Assembly: GCA_017303855.1 (NCBI GenBank)
Contig: JAFLBL010000018.1
Span: 20,138-84,137 of the forward strand
DNA length: 64,000 nucleotides
Direction of reading: 5' to 3'
DNA from: Chitinophagales bacterium
GTDB taxonomy: Bacteria > Bacteroidota > Bacteroidia > Chitinophagales > Chitinophagaceae
Of this stretch, positions 9,952 through 17,947 are shown one piece after another. The position numbers and the translations under genes were made by a program. How positions within the stretch are numbered: position 1 is the stretch's first letter; the number at the start of each line of letters is the position of its first letter. Below the pieces are notes generated by a model, which was given only the letters and a program-made list of their open reading frames with translations, ran no database searches and was not told the DNA's origin.

Positions 9952-10021
9952 AGGCTTGGACAATAATGCAAAATACATTAAAACCCGCAATATAATGGAT
10001 CAGCGGCGGGCTATCCTTTAT

Positions 10022-10054
10022 AAAAAAACGGAGATACAGCTGTTGTATCCCCGT
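10022..10054 (-). terminator. Rho-independent terminator after the isc genes
   Basis: Read on the minus strand, an 11-bp stem with one mismatch (arms 10044-10054 and 10028-10038) closes a 5-nt loop. A run of seven T follows. It lies 24 bp after the iscA stop. Confidence 0.8.
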
Positions 10055-10078
10055 TCCGTTTACGAAATTTCGGTTTAT

Positions 10079-10432
10079 TTATACGGCGAAGCTCTCTCCG
10101 CACCCGCAGGTACGGCTGGCATTGGGATTGCTGAAATAAAAGCCCTTCCCGTTCAGGCCGTCAGAAAAATCAAGGGTGGTATTTACCAGGTAGAGAAAAC
10201 TCTTCAGATCGGTCACCACTTTTACCCCGTTGTCTTCAAAAGCCTGATCCATGGGCTTCTGTTCGTTGTCGAAATCGAGTTTATAGCTCAACCCCGAACA
10301 GCCGCCGCCCACTACGCTCACCCGGAGAAAATAAGATGGATCATCCGCCACACCGGCATCGGCGAGGAGTTGTGCGACTTTGGCTTTTGCCTTGTCGCTG
10401 ACGTAGATGGCATTTTCTGTAGCTACACTCAT
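10079..10432 (-). CDS. iscA: A-type iron-sulfur carrier (IscA/HesB family)
   Basis: A 117-residue A-type carrier protein. The three conserved cysteines are present: C45 in GGGCSGLSY, and C109 and C111 in the C-terminal CGCGESF. These bind iron or a cluster that is passed to apo-proteins. It is third in the minus-strand order iscS, iscU, iscA, with no hscA, hscB or ferredoxin between them, so this is a compact iron-sulfur assembly set. The gap to iscU contains array A. It could equally be named ErpA or SufA, since the family is not separable by eye. Confidence 0.93.
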   Translation of the reverse strand: MSVATENAIYVSDKAKAKVAQLLADAGVADDPSYFLRVSVVGGGCSGLSYKLDFDNEQKPMDQAFEDNGVKVVTDLKSFLYLVNTTLDFSDGLNGKGFYFSNPNASRTCGCGESFAV

Positions 10433-10447
10433 AACGGGAATTCAAAA

Positions 10448-10557
10448 TTAAAAAGTAAAAAGTAAAAAAACGTAACCCATCAAATCAATGTATAGTACAG
10501 ATAGACCCCGCTTCCGGCAGCTTTTTTACTTTTTACTTTTGACTTTTTACTTTTTAA
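10448..10557. repeat. RRGT heptamer array A, inverted (AAA-AAGT type)
   Basis: The left arm (10448-10470) has units ending AAGT at 10053+400=10453 and 10460 on the plus strand. The right arm (10521-10557) has four minus-strand AAGT units at 10528, 10535, 10542 and 10549, spaced exactly 7 bp. The arms are inverted and can pair over about 20 bp across a 50-nt loop. The right arm overlaps the iscU stop codon (10554-10556). It fills the gap between iscU and iscA. Confidence 0.8.
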
Positions 10558-10973
10558 TGTATTACACTTTCTTCAAACTTCAATTCCTCCAGTCCGTTCT
10601 TCTTCCGGTAGTCGTTGATCGCGGCTTTGATGGCGTCTTCGGCCAGTACAGAGCAGTGAATCTTTACGGGAGGAAGGTTCAACTCTTCCACGATGGTCAT
10701 ATTGTCGATCTTCACTGCTTCTTCCATTGATTTTCCCTTCAGCCATTCAGTGGCCAGGGAGGAAGAGGCAATGGCCGAACCACAACCAAAGGTTTTGAAC
10801 TTCGCATCTTTGATAATACCAGTCGCATCATCCACTTCGATCTGCAGCCGCATTACGTCGCCGCACTCGGGTGCACCCACGAGACCGGTACCTACATTGT
10901 TTTTGCTTTTATCCAGCGTACCCACATTCTTCGGGTTCTGGTAATGATCGATTACTTTTTCGCTGTATGCCAT
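10554..10973 (-). CDS. iscU: Iron-sulfur cluster scaffold protein IscU
   Basis: The 139-residue scaffold on which [2Fe-2S] clusters form from IscS-derived sulfur. The ligands are all present: C37 and D39 (APECGDV), C64 (FGCGSA), H106 and C107 (IHCS). The chaperone-recognition motif LPPVK is at 100-104. It lies between iscS and iscA. Both junctions contain inverted repeat arrays: array B lies 14 bp before its start and array A runs into its stop codon. Confidence 0.96.
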   Translation of the reverse strand: MAYSEKVIDHYQNPKNVGTLDKSKNNVGTGLVGAPECGDVMRLQIEVDDATGIIKDAKFKTFGCGSAIASSSLATEWLKGKSMEEAVKIDNMTIVEELNLPPVKIHCSVLAEDAIKAAINDYRKKNGLEELKFEESVIH

Positions 10974-10987
10974 TGGTTAATGTTTTT

Positions 10988-11050
10988 AAGTTAACAAGTT
11001 GATAAGTTGACAGGTTAACAAGTTAAGACGGGTCCTGTCAACTTATCAAC
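10988..11050. repeat. RRGT octamer array B, inverted (TGAT-AAGT type)
   Basis: Five plus-strand units ending in AAGT or AGGT start at 10988, 10996, 11004, 11012 and 11020, exactly 8 bp apart. The segment 10998-11014 is a perfect 17-bp inverted match to 11034-11050, with a 19-nt loop. It lies between iscS and iscU. It lacks a run of T, so a simple terminator is doubtful. Confidence 0.82.
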
Positions 11051-11069
11051 CCGTCATCTTTTAAACTGA

Positions 11070-12287
11070 TTAGTGGTGCGCCCACTCAATCGTGTTCAGA
11101 TCAATTCCCTCTTTGTACATTTCCCAAAGGGGGCTCATATCCCTTAATTTATTAACCGTATTGGTAATTTGTTCAATCGTATAATCAATCTGCTCTTCAG
11201 TGGTAAAGCGGCCCAGTCCGAAACGAAGTGAACTATGGGCCAGGTCATCACCCAGTCCCAAAGCCTTGAGTACATACGAAGGCTCCAGGGAGGCCGATGT
11301 ACAGGCAGAACCGGAAGACAGGGCGATATTTTTGTTGAAGCCCATCAGTAAGCCTTCTCCTTCCACATACTTGAAAGAGATATTGGTTACATGGGGCAGT
11401 TTATGCTCTTTATCACCGTTCAGGTAGGACTCCTCCACTTTCAGCAGTTCCGTCTGCAGTTTATCACGGAGTTTACTTACGCGTTTGGTTTCCTCTTCCA
11501 TTTCATTCATGCAGATTTCACAGGCTTTACCAAAGCCCACGATACCGGGTACATTCAGCGTACCGCTACGCATGCCACGTTCGTGTCCGCCACCATCAAT
11601 CTGGGCGGTCACTTTTACGCGGGGATTTTTGCGGCGGACATAGAGGGCCCCCACTCCTTTCGGGCCATACATTTTGTGCGCGGTAAACGCCATCAGGTCG
11701 ATGCCGTCTTTGTTTACATCCACCGGAATTTTACCAACGGCCTGTGTGGCGTCGCTGAAAACCAGCACACCGTGTTTACGGGCAATGGCGCTGATTTCCT
11801 TCATCGGCATGATGGTGCCGATTTCATTATTGGCATACATGATTGAAATCAGAATGGTAGTGGGTTTAATGGCTGCTTCAAGCTCTGCCAGGTCAATCAG
11901 TCCGTTCTCTTTTACTTTCAGATACGTGACTTCACCGCCTTCTTTTTCAATATGCTTGCAGGTATCCAGCACGGCTTTGTGCTCAATATTGCAGGTAATG
12001 ATATGGTTGCCTTTGCTGGCATACATTTCATACACGCCTTTGATCGCCAGGTTATCGCCTTCTGTGGCTCCGGAAGTAAAGATGATTTCCTTGGGGTCGG
12101 CACCAATCAGACGGGCCACCTGCTCACGGGCATAATCAACAGCCTCCTCAGCCTGCCATCCAAAAGGGTGGTTCCGGCTGGCGGCATTACCGAAATTATT
12201 GGTAAAATAAGGGATCATGGCCTCTACCACCCGTGGGTCGCAGGGCGTGGTCGCATTATGGTCTAAATAAATAGGGAATTGTAACAT
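11070..12287 (-). CDS. iscS: Cysteine desulfurase IscS
   Basis: A PLP enzyme of 405 residues that removes sulfur from L-cysteine and holds it as a persulfide for iron-sulfur clusters and tRNA thiolation. The PLP lysine is K205 (TAHKMYGPKG) and the persulfide cysteine is C329 in the long loop SSGSACTSAS, which marks the group I IscS/NifS type. H103 (IEHKAV) is the ring-stacking His. The ATG at 12287 is preceded by a good promoter box at 12322-12329. It is the first gene of iscS-iscU-iscA. Confidence 0.97.
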   Translation of the reverse strand: MLQFPIYLDHNATTPCDPRVVEAMIPYFTNNFGNAASRNHPFGWQAEEAVDYAREQVARLIGADPKEIIFTSGATEGDNLAIKGVYEMYASKGNHIITCNIEHKAVLDTCKHIEKEGGEVTYLKVKENGLIDLAELEAAIKPTTILISIMYANNEIGTIMPMKEISAIARKHGVLVFSDATQAVGKIPVDVNKDGIDLMAFTAHKMYGPKGVGALYVRRKNPRVKVTAQIDGGGHERGMRSGTLNVPGIVGFGKACEICMNEMEEETKRVSKLRDKLQTELLKVEESYLNGDKEHKLPHVTNISFKYVEGEGLLMGFNKNIALSSGSACTSASLEPSYVLKALGLGDDLAHSSLRFGLGRFTTEEQIDYTIEQITNTVNKLRDMSPLWEMYKEGIDLNTIEWAHH

Positions 12288-12321
12288 AAATTCAGTTAAA
12301 CGTGGTTCGTTTCAATAAACA

Positions 12322-12329
12322 CAAAATTA
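12322..12329 (-). promoter_or_regulatory. TAnnTTTG promoter box for iscS
   Basis: The minus-strand octamer TAATTTTG matches the Bacteroidota -7 consensus exactly and lies 34 bp before the iscS start. It forms a divergent pair with the box at 12399. Confidence 0.6.
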
Positions 12330-12398
12330 ACTCAAAAGGTTCTAAAAGAGCGGGGTTATTTGAGTGAAAACGGTGAATTTACCGAATTCGAAAAGACC

Positions 12399-12406
12399 TA
12401 ATTTTG
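12399..12406 (+). promoter_or_regulatory. TAnnTTTG promoter box for methylmalonyl-CoA epimerase
   Basis: The plus-strand octamer TAATTTTG lies 18 bp before the ATG at 12425, so the leader would be very short. Both divergent boxes in this gap have the identical octamer. Confidence 0.6.
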
Positions 12407-12424
12407 TATACATAACTCTTTATT

Positions 12425-12829
12425 ATGCAAAAGATTGAACATATCGGTATTGCCGTTAAAAACCTGGCAGCCGCGGTACCGGTTTATGAGAAGCTGCTCA
12501 ATACACCCTGCTACAAGACAGAATCCGTTGAATCCGAAAAAGTGAATACCGCTTTTTTTCAAAATGGTCCGAATAAAGTGGAATTGCTGGAAAGCAGTGA
12601 TCCCGATGGCGTGATTGCCCGCTTTATTGAGAAAAAAGGGGAAGGTCTGCACCATGTGGCGTTTGCCGTGGAAGACATCGAAGCGGAAATGAAACGGCTG
12701 CAGGATGAGGGATTCGTATTACTGAATGAGAAACCAAAGGCCGGTGCCGACAACAAATGGGTCTGCTTTCTGCATCCGAAGCATACCAACGGGGTGCTGA
12801 TTGAACTCTGCAGTGAAAGGAATGAATAA
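12425..12829 (+). CDS. mce: Methylmalonyl-CoA epimerase
   Basis: This 134-residue glyoxalase-fold (vicinal oxygen chelate) protein interconverts (R)- and (S)-methylmalonyl-CoA, which connects propionyl-CoA and succinyl-CoA metabolism. The repeated beta-alpha-beta modules carry the metal ligands H6 (KIEHIGIAV), a His in GLHHVAFAV (76-77) and E127 (VLIELCSE). Bacteroidota usually keep this gene with or without the mutase nearby; no mutase is in this window. The last codons, ERNE, and the stop are formed by the first unit of array C. Confidence 0.93.
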   Translation: MQKIEHIGIAVKNLAAAVPVYEKLLNTPCYKTESVESEKVNTAFFQNGPNKVELLESSDPDGVIARFIEKKGEGLHHVAFAVEDIEAEMKRLQDEGFVLLNEKPKAGADNKWVCFLHPKHTNGVLIELCSERNE

Positions 12830-13000
12830 TGAGTAATGAGTAGCTGTGGAACACACTGACTGATCCGGATCAGACTAACTATTGAAAAAAAGTGAATGGC
12901 CCGGAGCAGGTTAACATTTGAAAAGCAATTGAGTTTTTTATGTGCAGCAACTTTTTCAGCCTTTAAACGCTCTTCGCACTCATTACTCACTACTCATCAT
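12821..13000. repeat. RRGT heptamer array C, inverted (AAT-GAGT type)
   Basis: The left part (12821-12841) has units AAT-GAAT, AAT-GAGT, AAT-GAGT and begins inside the end of mce. The right part (about 12971-13000) has minus-strand GAGT tetramers at 12992, 12985 and 12978 and an AAGA at 12971, all 7 bp apart, ending at the rnc stop codon (12997-12999). The two parts are inverted, so both convergent genes finish in array sequence. About 130 bp of unremarkable sequence separates them. Confidence 0.78.
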
Positions 13001-13746
13001 TCCGCAGCATCACCAAGCGAGTCCGCATTGACGATATTCAGTTTTTCCACGGCTACCTGGGCTGCGATCTGGGAGGCGTCTTTTTTATTAAAGGCTTTTC
13101 CTTCGGCTATATTTTTTCCATCCAGCACGGCGGCCACGGTAAACAACCGGCGTCCGTTTTCCAGCCGTTCATTCAGTGTTTCAAATTCCAGCACCCGGCC
13201 ATTTTTATTGGCCCATCCATAGAGTTTGTTTTTGTGGTTGATCTCGAGGTTTTCCAGATCATCCATAAACATGTGCGGCAGGATGATATAATCCAGTACC
13301 CAACGGGCCGTTTTTTTATACCCGATATCCAGGTAAATGGCGCCTACCAGGGCTTCCAGTGTATTGCCGAATATCTGACTCACTTTGAGCGAGCCGTCCA
13401 TTTTATTAAAGAGGGTTACCTTTTTTAACCCCATCCGTACCGCAATATCATTCAGCTGCTGGCGGTTTACCATCTTGCTGCGCATTTCGGTGAGGAATCC
13501 TTCTTCCTTATAGGGATATCGTTTGAACAGGTAATCGGCAATCAGGGCGCTTAGTACGGCGTCGCCGAGATATTCCAGCCGTTCATTGTTTTCGTCCGCT
13601 CCTTCGCGTACTGAACGGTGTGTAAGTGCTGTCTTGTATAGTGAAGTGTTGCCGGGTTTATAACCCAGTATATTCCGGAGCTCCTTTTTAAAAGAGGAAC
13701 CCGCGTGCCTGTTGAAAAAATTTTTAAAAAAATCCACTGGTTGCAA
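12997..13746 (-). CDS. rnc: Ribonuclease III
   Basis: A double-strand RNA endonuclease for rRNA and mRNA processing. The catalytic signature ERLEYLGDAVL is at about residues 56-66, and the second acidic cluster (TLEALVGAIYLD) is near 130. The C-terminal double-strand RNA-binding domain runs from about residue 175. There is no ATG start: TTG at 13746 or GTG at 13737 (giving MDFFKNFF) are the candidates, and I list the longer form. It lies 19 bp after fabF in the order acpP-fabF-rnc, a common fatty acid/RNase III grouping. The stop codon is overlapped by array C. Confidence 0.95.
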   Translation of the reverse strand: MQPVDFFKNFFNRHAGSSFKKELRNILGYKPGNTSLYKTALTHRSVREGADENNERLEYLGDAVLSALIADYLFKRYPYKEEGFLTEMRSKMVNRQQLNDIAVRMGLKKVTLFNKMDGSLKVSQIFGNTLEALVGAIYLDIGYKKTARWVLDYIILPHMFMDDLENLEINHKNKLYGWANKNGRVLEFETLNERLENGRRLFTVAAVLDGKNIAEGKAFNKKDASQIAAQVAVEKLNIVNADSLGDAAE

Positions 13747-13765
13747 ACTACAAATAAATGGCGGA

Positions 13766-15019
13766 TCAGGCTTTATACTTTTTCACAATCACGCAGGCAT
13801 TATGGCCGCCAAAACCAAATGTATTGCTCAGTGCCGCGTTTACGGTACGTTGCTGTGACTGATTAAAAGTAAAGTTCAGCTTCGGATCCAGTTCCGGATC
13901 ATCGGTAAAGTGATTGATGGTAGGCGGCACCATATCATGTATAACAGCCTTGATACTGGCAATGGCTTCAATAACACCGGCGGCGCCGAGACAATGTCCG
14001 GTCATGGATTTGGTAGCGCTGATATTCAGTTTATAGGCGTGCTCACCAAATACAGCAGTGATAGCTTTTACTTCTGCACCATCCCCGATGGGCGTGGAAG
14101 TGCCGTGCGTATTGATATAATCAATTTCTTCCGGTTGCATATTCGCTTCTGCCAGGGCGGCCAGCATTACGTTACGGGCACCCAGTCCTTCAGGATGCGG
14201 GGCCGTAATATGATACGCGTCGGCAGTGGCACCACAACCGGCAATTTCACAATAGATTTTCGCACCACGGGCAATGGCATGGTCCAGGTCTTCCAGTACA
14301 AGCATACCGGCGGCTTCGCCCATTACAAAACCATCTCTTTCCTTGTCATAGGGACGGCTGGCGGTTTTGGGATCATCGTTGCGTTCACTCATCGCTTTCA
14401 TCGCATTGAATCCGCCCACGCCCGCTTCACTGATTACGGCTTCACTACCTCCGGTTAAAATAATATCCGCCTTACCCAGCCGTATCAGGTTAAAAGCATC
14501 CATTATGGCATTGGTACTGCTGGCACAGGCACTTACCACGGCGAAGTTGGGCCCCCGCAGGTTGTGCCGCATACTGATCTGGCCGGCAGCAATGTCCAGG
14601 ATCATTTTGGGAATAAAGAAGGGATTAAACCGGGGCGTGCCGTCTCCTTTAGCGAAATCGGTAACCTCGTGCTGGAATGTGGTCAGTCCGCCAATACCAC
14701 TGGCGAAAACCACACCTATCCGATCCGGATTGATATTCTCTTTATTGAGACCGGCATCAGCCATCGCCTGATCGCTTACCACCAGCGCAAACTGGGTAAA
14801 GCGGTCAATTTTGCGGGCTTCTTTTTTATCCAGAAACTGTGTGGGATCAAAATTCTTTACTTCACATGCAAACCGGGTACGGAATCTTGAAGCGTCAAAC
14901 TGGGTTATCATATCCGCGCCGGAAACGCCATTGATCAGTCCGTTCCAATAATCATCAATATTATTTCCTAATGGGGTGAGTGCACCCATGCCTGTAACTA
15001 CAACTCTTTTCAGTTCCAT
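13766..15019 (-). CDS. fabF: Beta-ketoacyl-ACP synthase II
   Basis: A 417-residue condensing enzyme that elongates acyl-ACP with malonyl-ACP in type II fatty acid synthesis. The catalytic triad is C165 (VSACASSTNA), H305 (INTHGTSTP) and H342 (MTGHCLGAAG), with K337. Its length is normal for FabF. The start is ATG at 15019 and the frame continues to a stop just before rnc. A strong hairpin lies between acpP and fabF and may lower read-through relative to acpP. Confidence 0.97.
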   Translation of the reverse strand: MELKRVVVTGMGALTPLGNNIDDYWNGLINGVSGADMITQFDASRFRTRFACEVKNFDPTQFLDKKEARKIDRFTQFALVVSDQAMADAGLNKENINPDRIGVVFASGIGGLTTFQHEVTDFAKGDGTPRFNPFFIPKMILDIAAGQISMRHNLRGPNFAVVSACASSTNAIMDAFNLIRLGKADIILTGGSEAVISEAGVGGFNAMKAMSERNDDPKTASRPYDKERDGFVMGEAAGMLVLEDLDHAIARGAKIYCEIAGCGATADAYHITAPHPEGLGARNVMLAALAEANMQPEEIDYINTHGTSTPIGDGAEVKAITAVFGEHAYKLNISATKSMTGHCLGAAGVIEAIASIKAVIHDMVPPTINHFTDDPELDPKLNFTFNQSQQRTVNAALSNTFGFGGHNACVIVKKYKA

Positions 15020-15060
15020 ATGGTGAAAGTAAAGCAGTTTAACACAAAAACAAAAACCAA

Positions 15061-15098
15061 CCGCCTTCTATCCCGGTAATCCGGGATGGAGAAGGCGG
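15061..15098 (-). terminator. Strong hairpin between acpP and fabF (terminator or attenuator)
   Basis: The stem is 16 bp with a 2-nt bulge and a 4-nt loop. Read on the minus strand it is followed by a T-rich stretch (GTTTTTGTTTTTG). It lies 46 bp after the acpP stop and about 40 bp before the fabF start, so it may allow much more acpP than fabF mRNA. A second small inverted repeat (CCTGCC/GGCAGG) lies near 15115-15130. Confidence 0.65.
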
Positions 15099-15144
15099 GA
15101 GTTACATTTATTTCCTGCCAGTCAGGCAGGCAACTTATGGTACA

Positions 15145-15381
15145 TTACTTGGCGTGCTCTTCCAGGTAAGTAATAGCCTGACCAACTGTTGTAATCGTCT
15201 CGGCTTGCTCATCGGGGATAGAAATGTTGAATTCTTTTTCAAATTCCATGATGAGTTCTACAGTGTCCAAAGAATCGGCACCCAGGTCGTTGGTAAAAGA
15301 AGCTTCGTTTGTAACTTCTGCTTCGTCAACGCCCAGTTTGTCAACGATGATCTTTTTAACTCTTGATGCAATGTCTGACAT
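15145..15381 (-). CDS. acpP: Acyl carrier protein
   Basis: A 78-residue acidic four-helix carrier. The phosphopantetheine serine is S37 in GADSLDTVEL. It carries growing acyl chains for fatty acid, lipid A and phospholipid synthesis, and so serves FabF (next gene) and LpxA (37908). The start is ATG at 15381, with an exact promoter box 26 bp upstream. Confidence 0.98.
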   Translation of the reverse strand: MSDIASRVKKIIVDKLGVDEAEVTNEASFTNDLGADSLDTVELIMEFEKEFNISIPDEQAETITTVGQAITYLEEHAK

Positions 15382-15407
15382 GTTCGTAAAGTTTTGTTTA
15401 TTGGGTG

Positions 15408-15415
15408 CAAAAATA
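15408..15415 (-). promoter_or_regulatory. TAnnTTTG promoter box for acpP
   Basis: The minus-strand octamer TATTTTTG lies 26 bp before the acpP ATG. No clear -33 element could be placed at the usual distance. Confidence 0.5.
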
Positions 15416-15595
15416 TACTTTTTGAATAAATAAGCACGCGAAAGACTGTTTTTTCCGTAATTGTTCCAAAATATTGATTGCGAGGGGCAAAAGCCGGGGT
15501 GACCAAACGGGGCCGGAGATATTTCTTTGCCTTAACGGTTGGTAGTTTTAAAGGATCTTTGTAATTTGAACTCCTTCCCAACCAACTAATTAGAT

Positions 15596-16024
15596 ATGGC
15601 GCTGAAAATTATCGAACACGGCAGTTCCGATTACCAGAAGATGGTCAATCTCCGGGATATGATCCTGCGCAAACCGTTAGGGCTGGACTTTACATCAGCT
15701 GAGCTGGAAGAGGAAAAGGAGAATATCATGATTGGCGCCTTTGAAGAAGAGGATATCCTGGGCTGTTGTATGCTGGTCGAAGAAAATAACCGGATCATCC
15801 GCTTACGCCAGATGGCCGTGCTGAATAATCTGCAGGGAAAAGGGATTGGCCGGGCGATTATGAATTTTGCCGAAAATATTGCCCGCGACCGTGGGTATAA
15901 AGTACTTTCCATGCATGCCCGGAAAAACGCTATCGGTTTTTATGAAAAAATGGGCTATAAAGTCGTTGGTGAAGAATTCCAGGAAGTCACCATTCCCCAT
16001 GTCGTTATGGAAAAAGCCCTGTAA
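15596..16024 (+). CDS. GNAT family N-acetyltransferase
   Basis: A 142-residue GNAT protein. The acetyl-CoA loop is seen as LNNLQGKGIGRAIM at about residues 78-91, with the downstream motif NAIGFYEKMGYKVVG. These small enzymes acetylate amines or protein N-termini; the acceptor here is not predictable. Two divergent GNAT-like features at the N-terminus (RDMILRKPLGL) resemble the ElaA-type subgroup. It is monocistronic, divergent from acpP across 214 bp, and ends 3 bp before the stop of the convergent gene. Confidence 0.88.
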   Translation: MALKIIEHGSSDYQKMVNLRDMILRKPLGLDFTSAELEEEKENIMIGAFEEEDILGCCMLVEENNRIIRLRQMAVLNNLQGKGIGRAIMNFAENIARDRGYKVLSMHARKNAIGFYEKMGYKVVGEEFQEVTIPHVVMEKAL

Positions 16025-16027
16025 TCA

Positions 16028-16507
16028 TCAGCCTTTTTTCACATGTTCCCGTATTATATTCCGGAGTGACATTACTTCGTCGGTATCCTTACACCCGTTT
16101 TTAGGTACCAGCAGAAATGAACGGCTGTCAAAGTACAGATGAAAAAAATGCGGGCTTTCCAGGTAATTTTTTAAGCTGTTCCAGGCCCATGATTTGGATC
16201 CTCTCTCATGCGATAAAGTAAACCCTTCCCCAGTAAAATCCATACTGAATTCATGTTGAAACGTGACGGCTTTCCGGTACACCATAAAGGGCAGGAAAAA
16301 CCAGAAACTGGCCATCAGTACGATCCATAAAGAGGAACCGACAAAAAACGCCATGGGTGAAATGTATTTCAGTGCATAAAGACTGACGGATGCGAGGGCA
16401 AATACATTTACCAGGATCAGCATCAGTCTGATTTCTTTACGGCTGATAAAATGATACCGCAAGGCCTGGATTACCTGCCGCTTTTCATATCCGAAATAGA
16501 TCGTCAT
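16028..16507 (-). CDS. YcxB-like membrane protein
   Basis: A 159-residue protein with two adjacent transmembrane helices at about residues 28-70. A soluble tail follows with the pattern SWAWNSLKNYLESPHFFHLYF then SFLLVPK. This layout (two helices, then a small PH-like beta domain with W, F and P residues) is that of the YcxB-like family. The function is unknown. It starts 12 bp downstream of the phosphatase gene on the same strand, so the two are probably co-transcribed. Confidence 0.7.
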   Translation of the reverse strand: MTIYFGYEKRQVIQALRYHFISRKEIRLMLILVNVFALASVSLYALKYISPMAFFVGSSLWIVLMASFWFFLPFMVYRKAVTFQHEFSMDFTGEGFTLSHERGSKSWAWNSLKNYLESPHFFHLYFDSRSFLLVPKNGCKDTDEVMSLRNIIREHVKKG

Positions 16508-16519
16508 TGTAGTATTGTA

Positions 16520-17860
16520 TTAATGCTTTAACTCTTTTTCAGTAATCGCCCATTCACCCAGCTTCTCCCCTTTTACGCCAATGAATTCCACCTTCAGTTG
16601 CCGGCGGCCACGTTCGCCGCTGAAAGTAAAGCGGGCATAATTCTGCTTTTCATCCAATCCGAAAACACGATACGGATTATTTTTTTCAGCGGCACCGAAA
16701 GTGTGCGTACCGGAAGTTAAGGGAGATACGGTAATATCATACAGCGGGTAACCGCCGGGCCTTTCTGTTTTGATAATCTCACTGTGATGACGGTCGCCGG
16801 TCAGGAACAACACCCCGTTTATTTTATAGTCCGCTAAAAAATCCATCAGCTCCTGGTATTCAACGGGGAAGTCGAGCCATTTATCAAATGGCGAAACCGG
16901 GTTCAGTACCTGGCTGCCAACCGTGATAATCTTAAACGTAGCCGTACTTTGCAGTAAGGCGTTTTTTAACCAATCCATCTGTTGTTTGCCCAGCATTCTT
17001 TTTTCCGGATTAGGTTTTCCGTTCACTGAATCTTTCATACCATCGGCACTCCGCCACCAGCGGTCATCCGTGAGAAAAATATCGGCATCTCCCCAGTTGA
17101 TCATGGTATAGATACCCTGGCCGTTTTCGCCGGCAGATGTATTGGGAAAATAGCTGTTAAACACTTTGCGGCTGGTTTCCTTGAGTATATAACTGCCGCC
17201 GATATCATTGGGTCCGTAGTCATGATCATCCCAGGTGGCGAAATGAGGCATGGATTTCAGAAATGGCTGGAGACTGGAAACCGCACGATCATGACTGGCC
17301 CTGTTCCACAACCCCCATTCACTGTAATAATCCACTTCACGGGTATACCAGGCATCGCCCAGCCAGAGCATAAAAGCCGCTTTCTCGGTGGCCATGGTAT
17401 TGAAAATGGATGAATCTTTACCATAAGGAATACCGAGCCGGTCATACTGCGGCTCATTAAAATAGGAGCAGGAACCTGTCAGGAAGCTAAATTCAGGCAC
17501 GGGTTTACGCCACTGCCAGAGATCCTTTGTGGTAAAGCGGCCTCCTTTTCCGGAAGAAGCCCCGTTGATCAGGACTGTATACTCATATGTACTGTTCATA
17601 TCCAGTCCGCCCAGTACAATGGTAACCGGATTGAAATCGTTTCCCAGCGGACCTTTATAGGCAACCGTCCGCATTGCCTTTTTCCCTGGCAGCTGGTAAC
17701 GTATAGCCACCGATTTTACTTCGGGGGACACTTCCACCCAGATCTTTGCATCCCGCAGCTCTACGGGGCCCAGCATTGGTCCAGAAATCACCCTGGGCAG
17801 CTTTGCCATAAGGCTGTGTGTTAAAATAAGAAGACTGATCAGTACAGGCAGCTTTTTCAT
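16520..17860 (-). CDS. PhoD-family alkaline phosphatase/phosphodiesterase
   Basis: A secreted 446-residue metallophosphoesterase. I choose the ATG at 17860, which gives a clean signal peptide (KKLPVLISLLILTHSLMA); a candidate start 30 bp earlier would add residues before it. The metal-site motifs of PhoD-type enzymes are visible: GSCSYFNE, LWLGDAWY, ATWDDHDYGPND and FLTGDRHHSE. An N-terminal beta-sandwich domain (about 20-110) precedes the catalytic domain. Family members use calcium and iron and release phosphate from mono- or diesters. It is followed by the YcxB-like gene. Confidence 0.88.
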   Translation of the reverse strand: MKKLPVLISLLILTHSLMAKLPRVISGPMLGPVELRDAKIWVEVSPEVKSVAIRYQLPGKKAMRTVAYKGPLGNDFNPVTIVLGGLDMNSTYEYTVLINGASSGKGGRFTTKDLWQWRKPVPEFSFLTGSCSYFNEPQYDRLGIPYGKDSSIFNTMATEKAAFMLWLGDAWYTREVDYYSEWGLWNRASHDRAVSSLQPFLKSMPHFATWDDHDYGPNDIGGSYILKETSRKVFNSYFPNTSAGENGQGIYTMINWGDADIFLTDDRWWRSADGMKDSVNGKPNPEKRMLGKQQMDWLKNALLQSTATFKIITVGSQVLNPVSPFDKWLDFPVEYQELMDFLADYKINGVLFLTGDRHHSEIIKTERPGGYPLYDITVSPLTSGTHTFGAAEKNNPYRVFGLDEKQNYARFTFSGERGRRQLKVEFIGVKGEKLGEWAITEKELKH

Positions 17861-17893
17861 GCGGGATAATTTGAAGGCGCAAGTTACCAAACA

Positions 17894-17927
17894 AAAGAGG
17901 CTGTATCAAAATTGATACAGCCTCTTT
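17894..17927 (-). terminator. Perfect 16-bp hairpin after the collagen-like gene
   Basis: The arms 17894-17909 and 17912-17927 are perfect complements with a 2-nt loop. The core GGCTGTATCAA resembles the hairpin at 33007. On the minus strand it is followed by TTTTGTTTGG, so it likely terminates the collagen-like gene before the phosphatase. Confidence 0.75.
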
Positions 17928-17947
17928 CAGAATAATGCGTTGTACGA

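Noticed and set aside
10448..10557. Arrays considered as CRISPR repeats
   Set aside because: Units are 7-8 bp without spacers, and no cas genes are present.
12842..12970. Gap between the two halves of array C considered as a small RNA gene
   Set aside because: No promoter box, hairpin or terminator belonging to it was found; the two inverted halves are better explained as array parts.
13910..14458. Rightward frame opposite fabF, and similar frames opposite iscS and ileS
   Set aside because: Each lies entirely within a conserved gene on the other strand; codon composition explains them.
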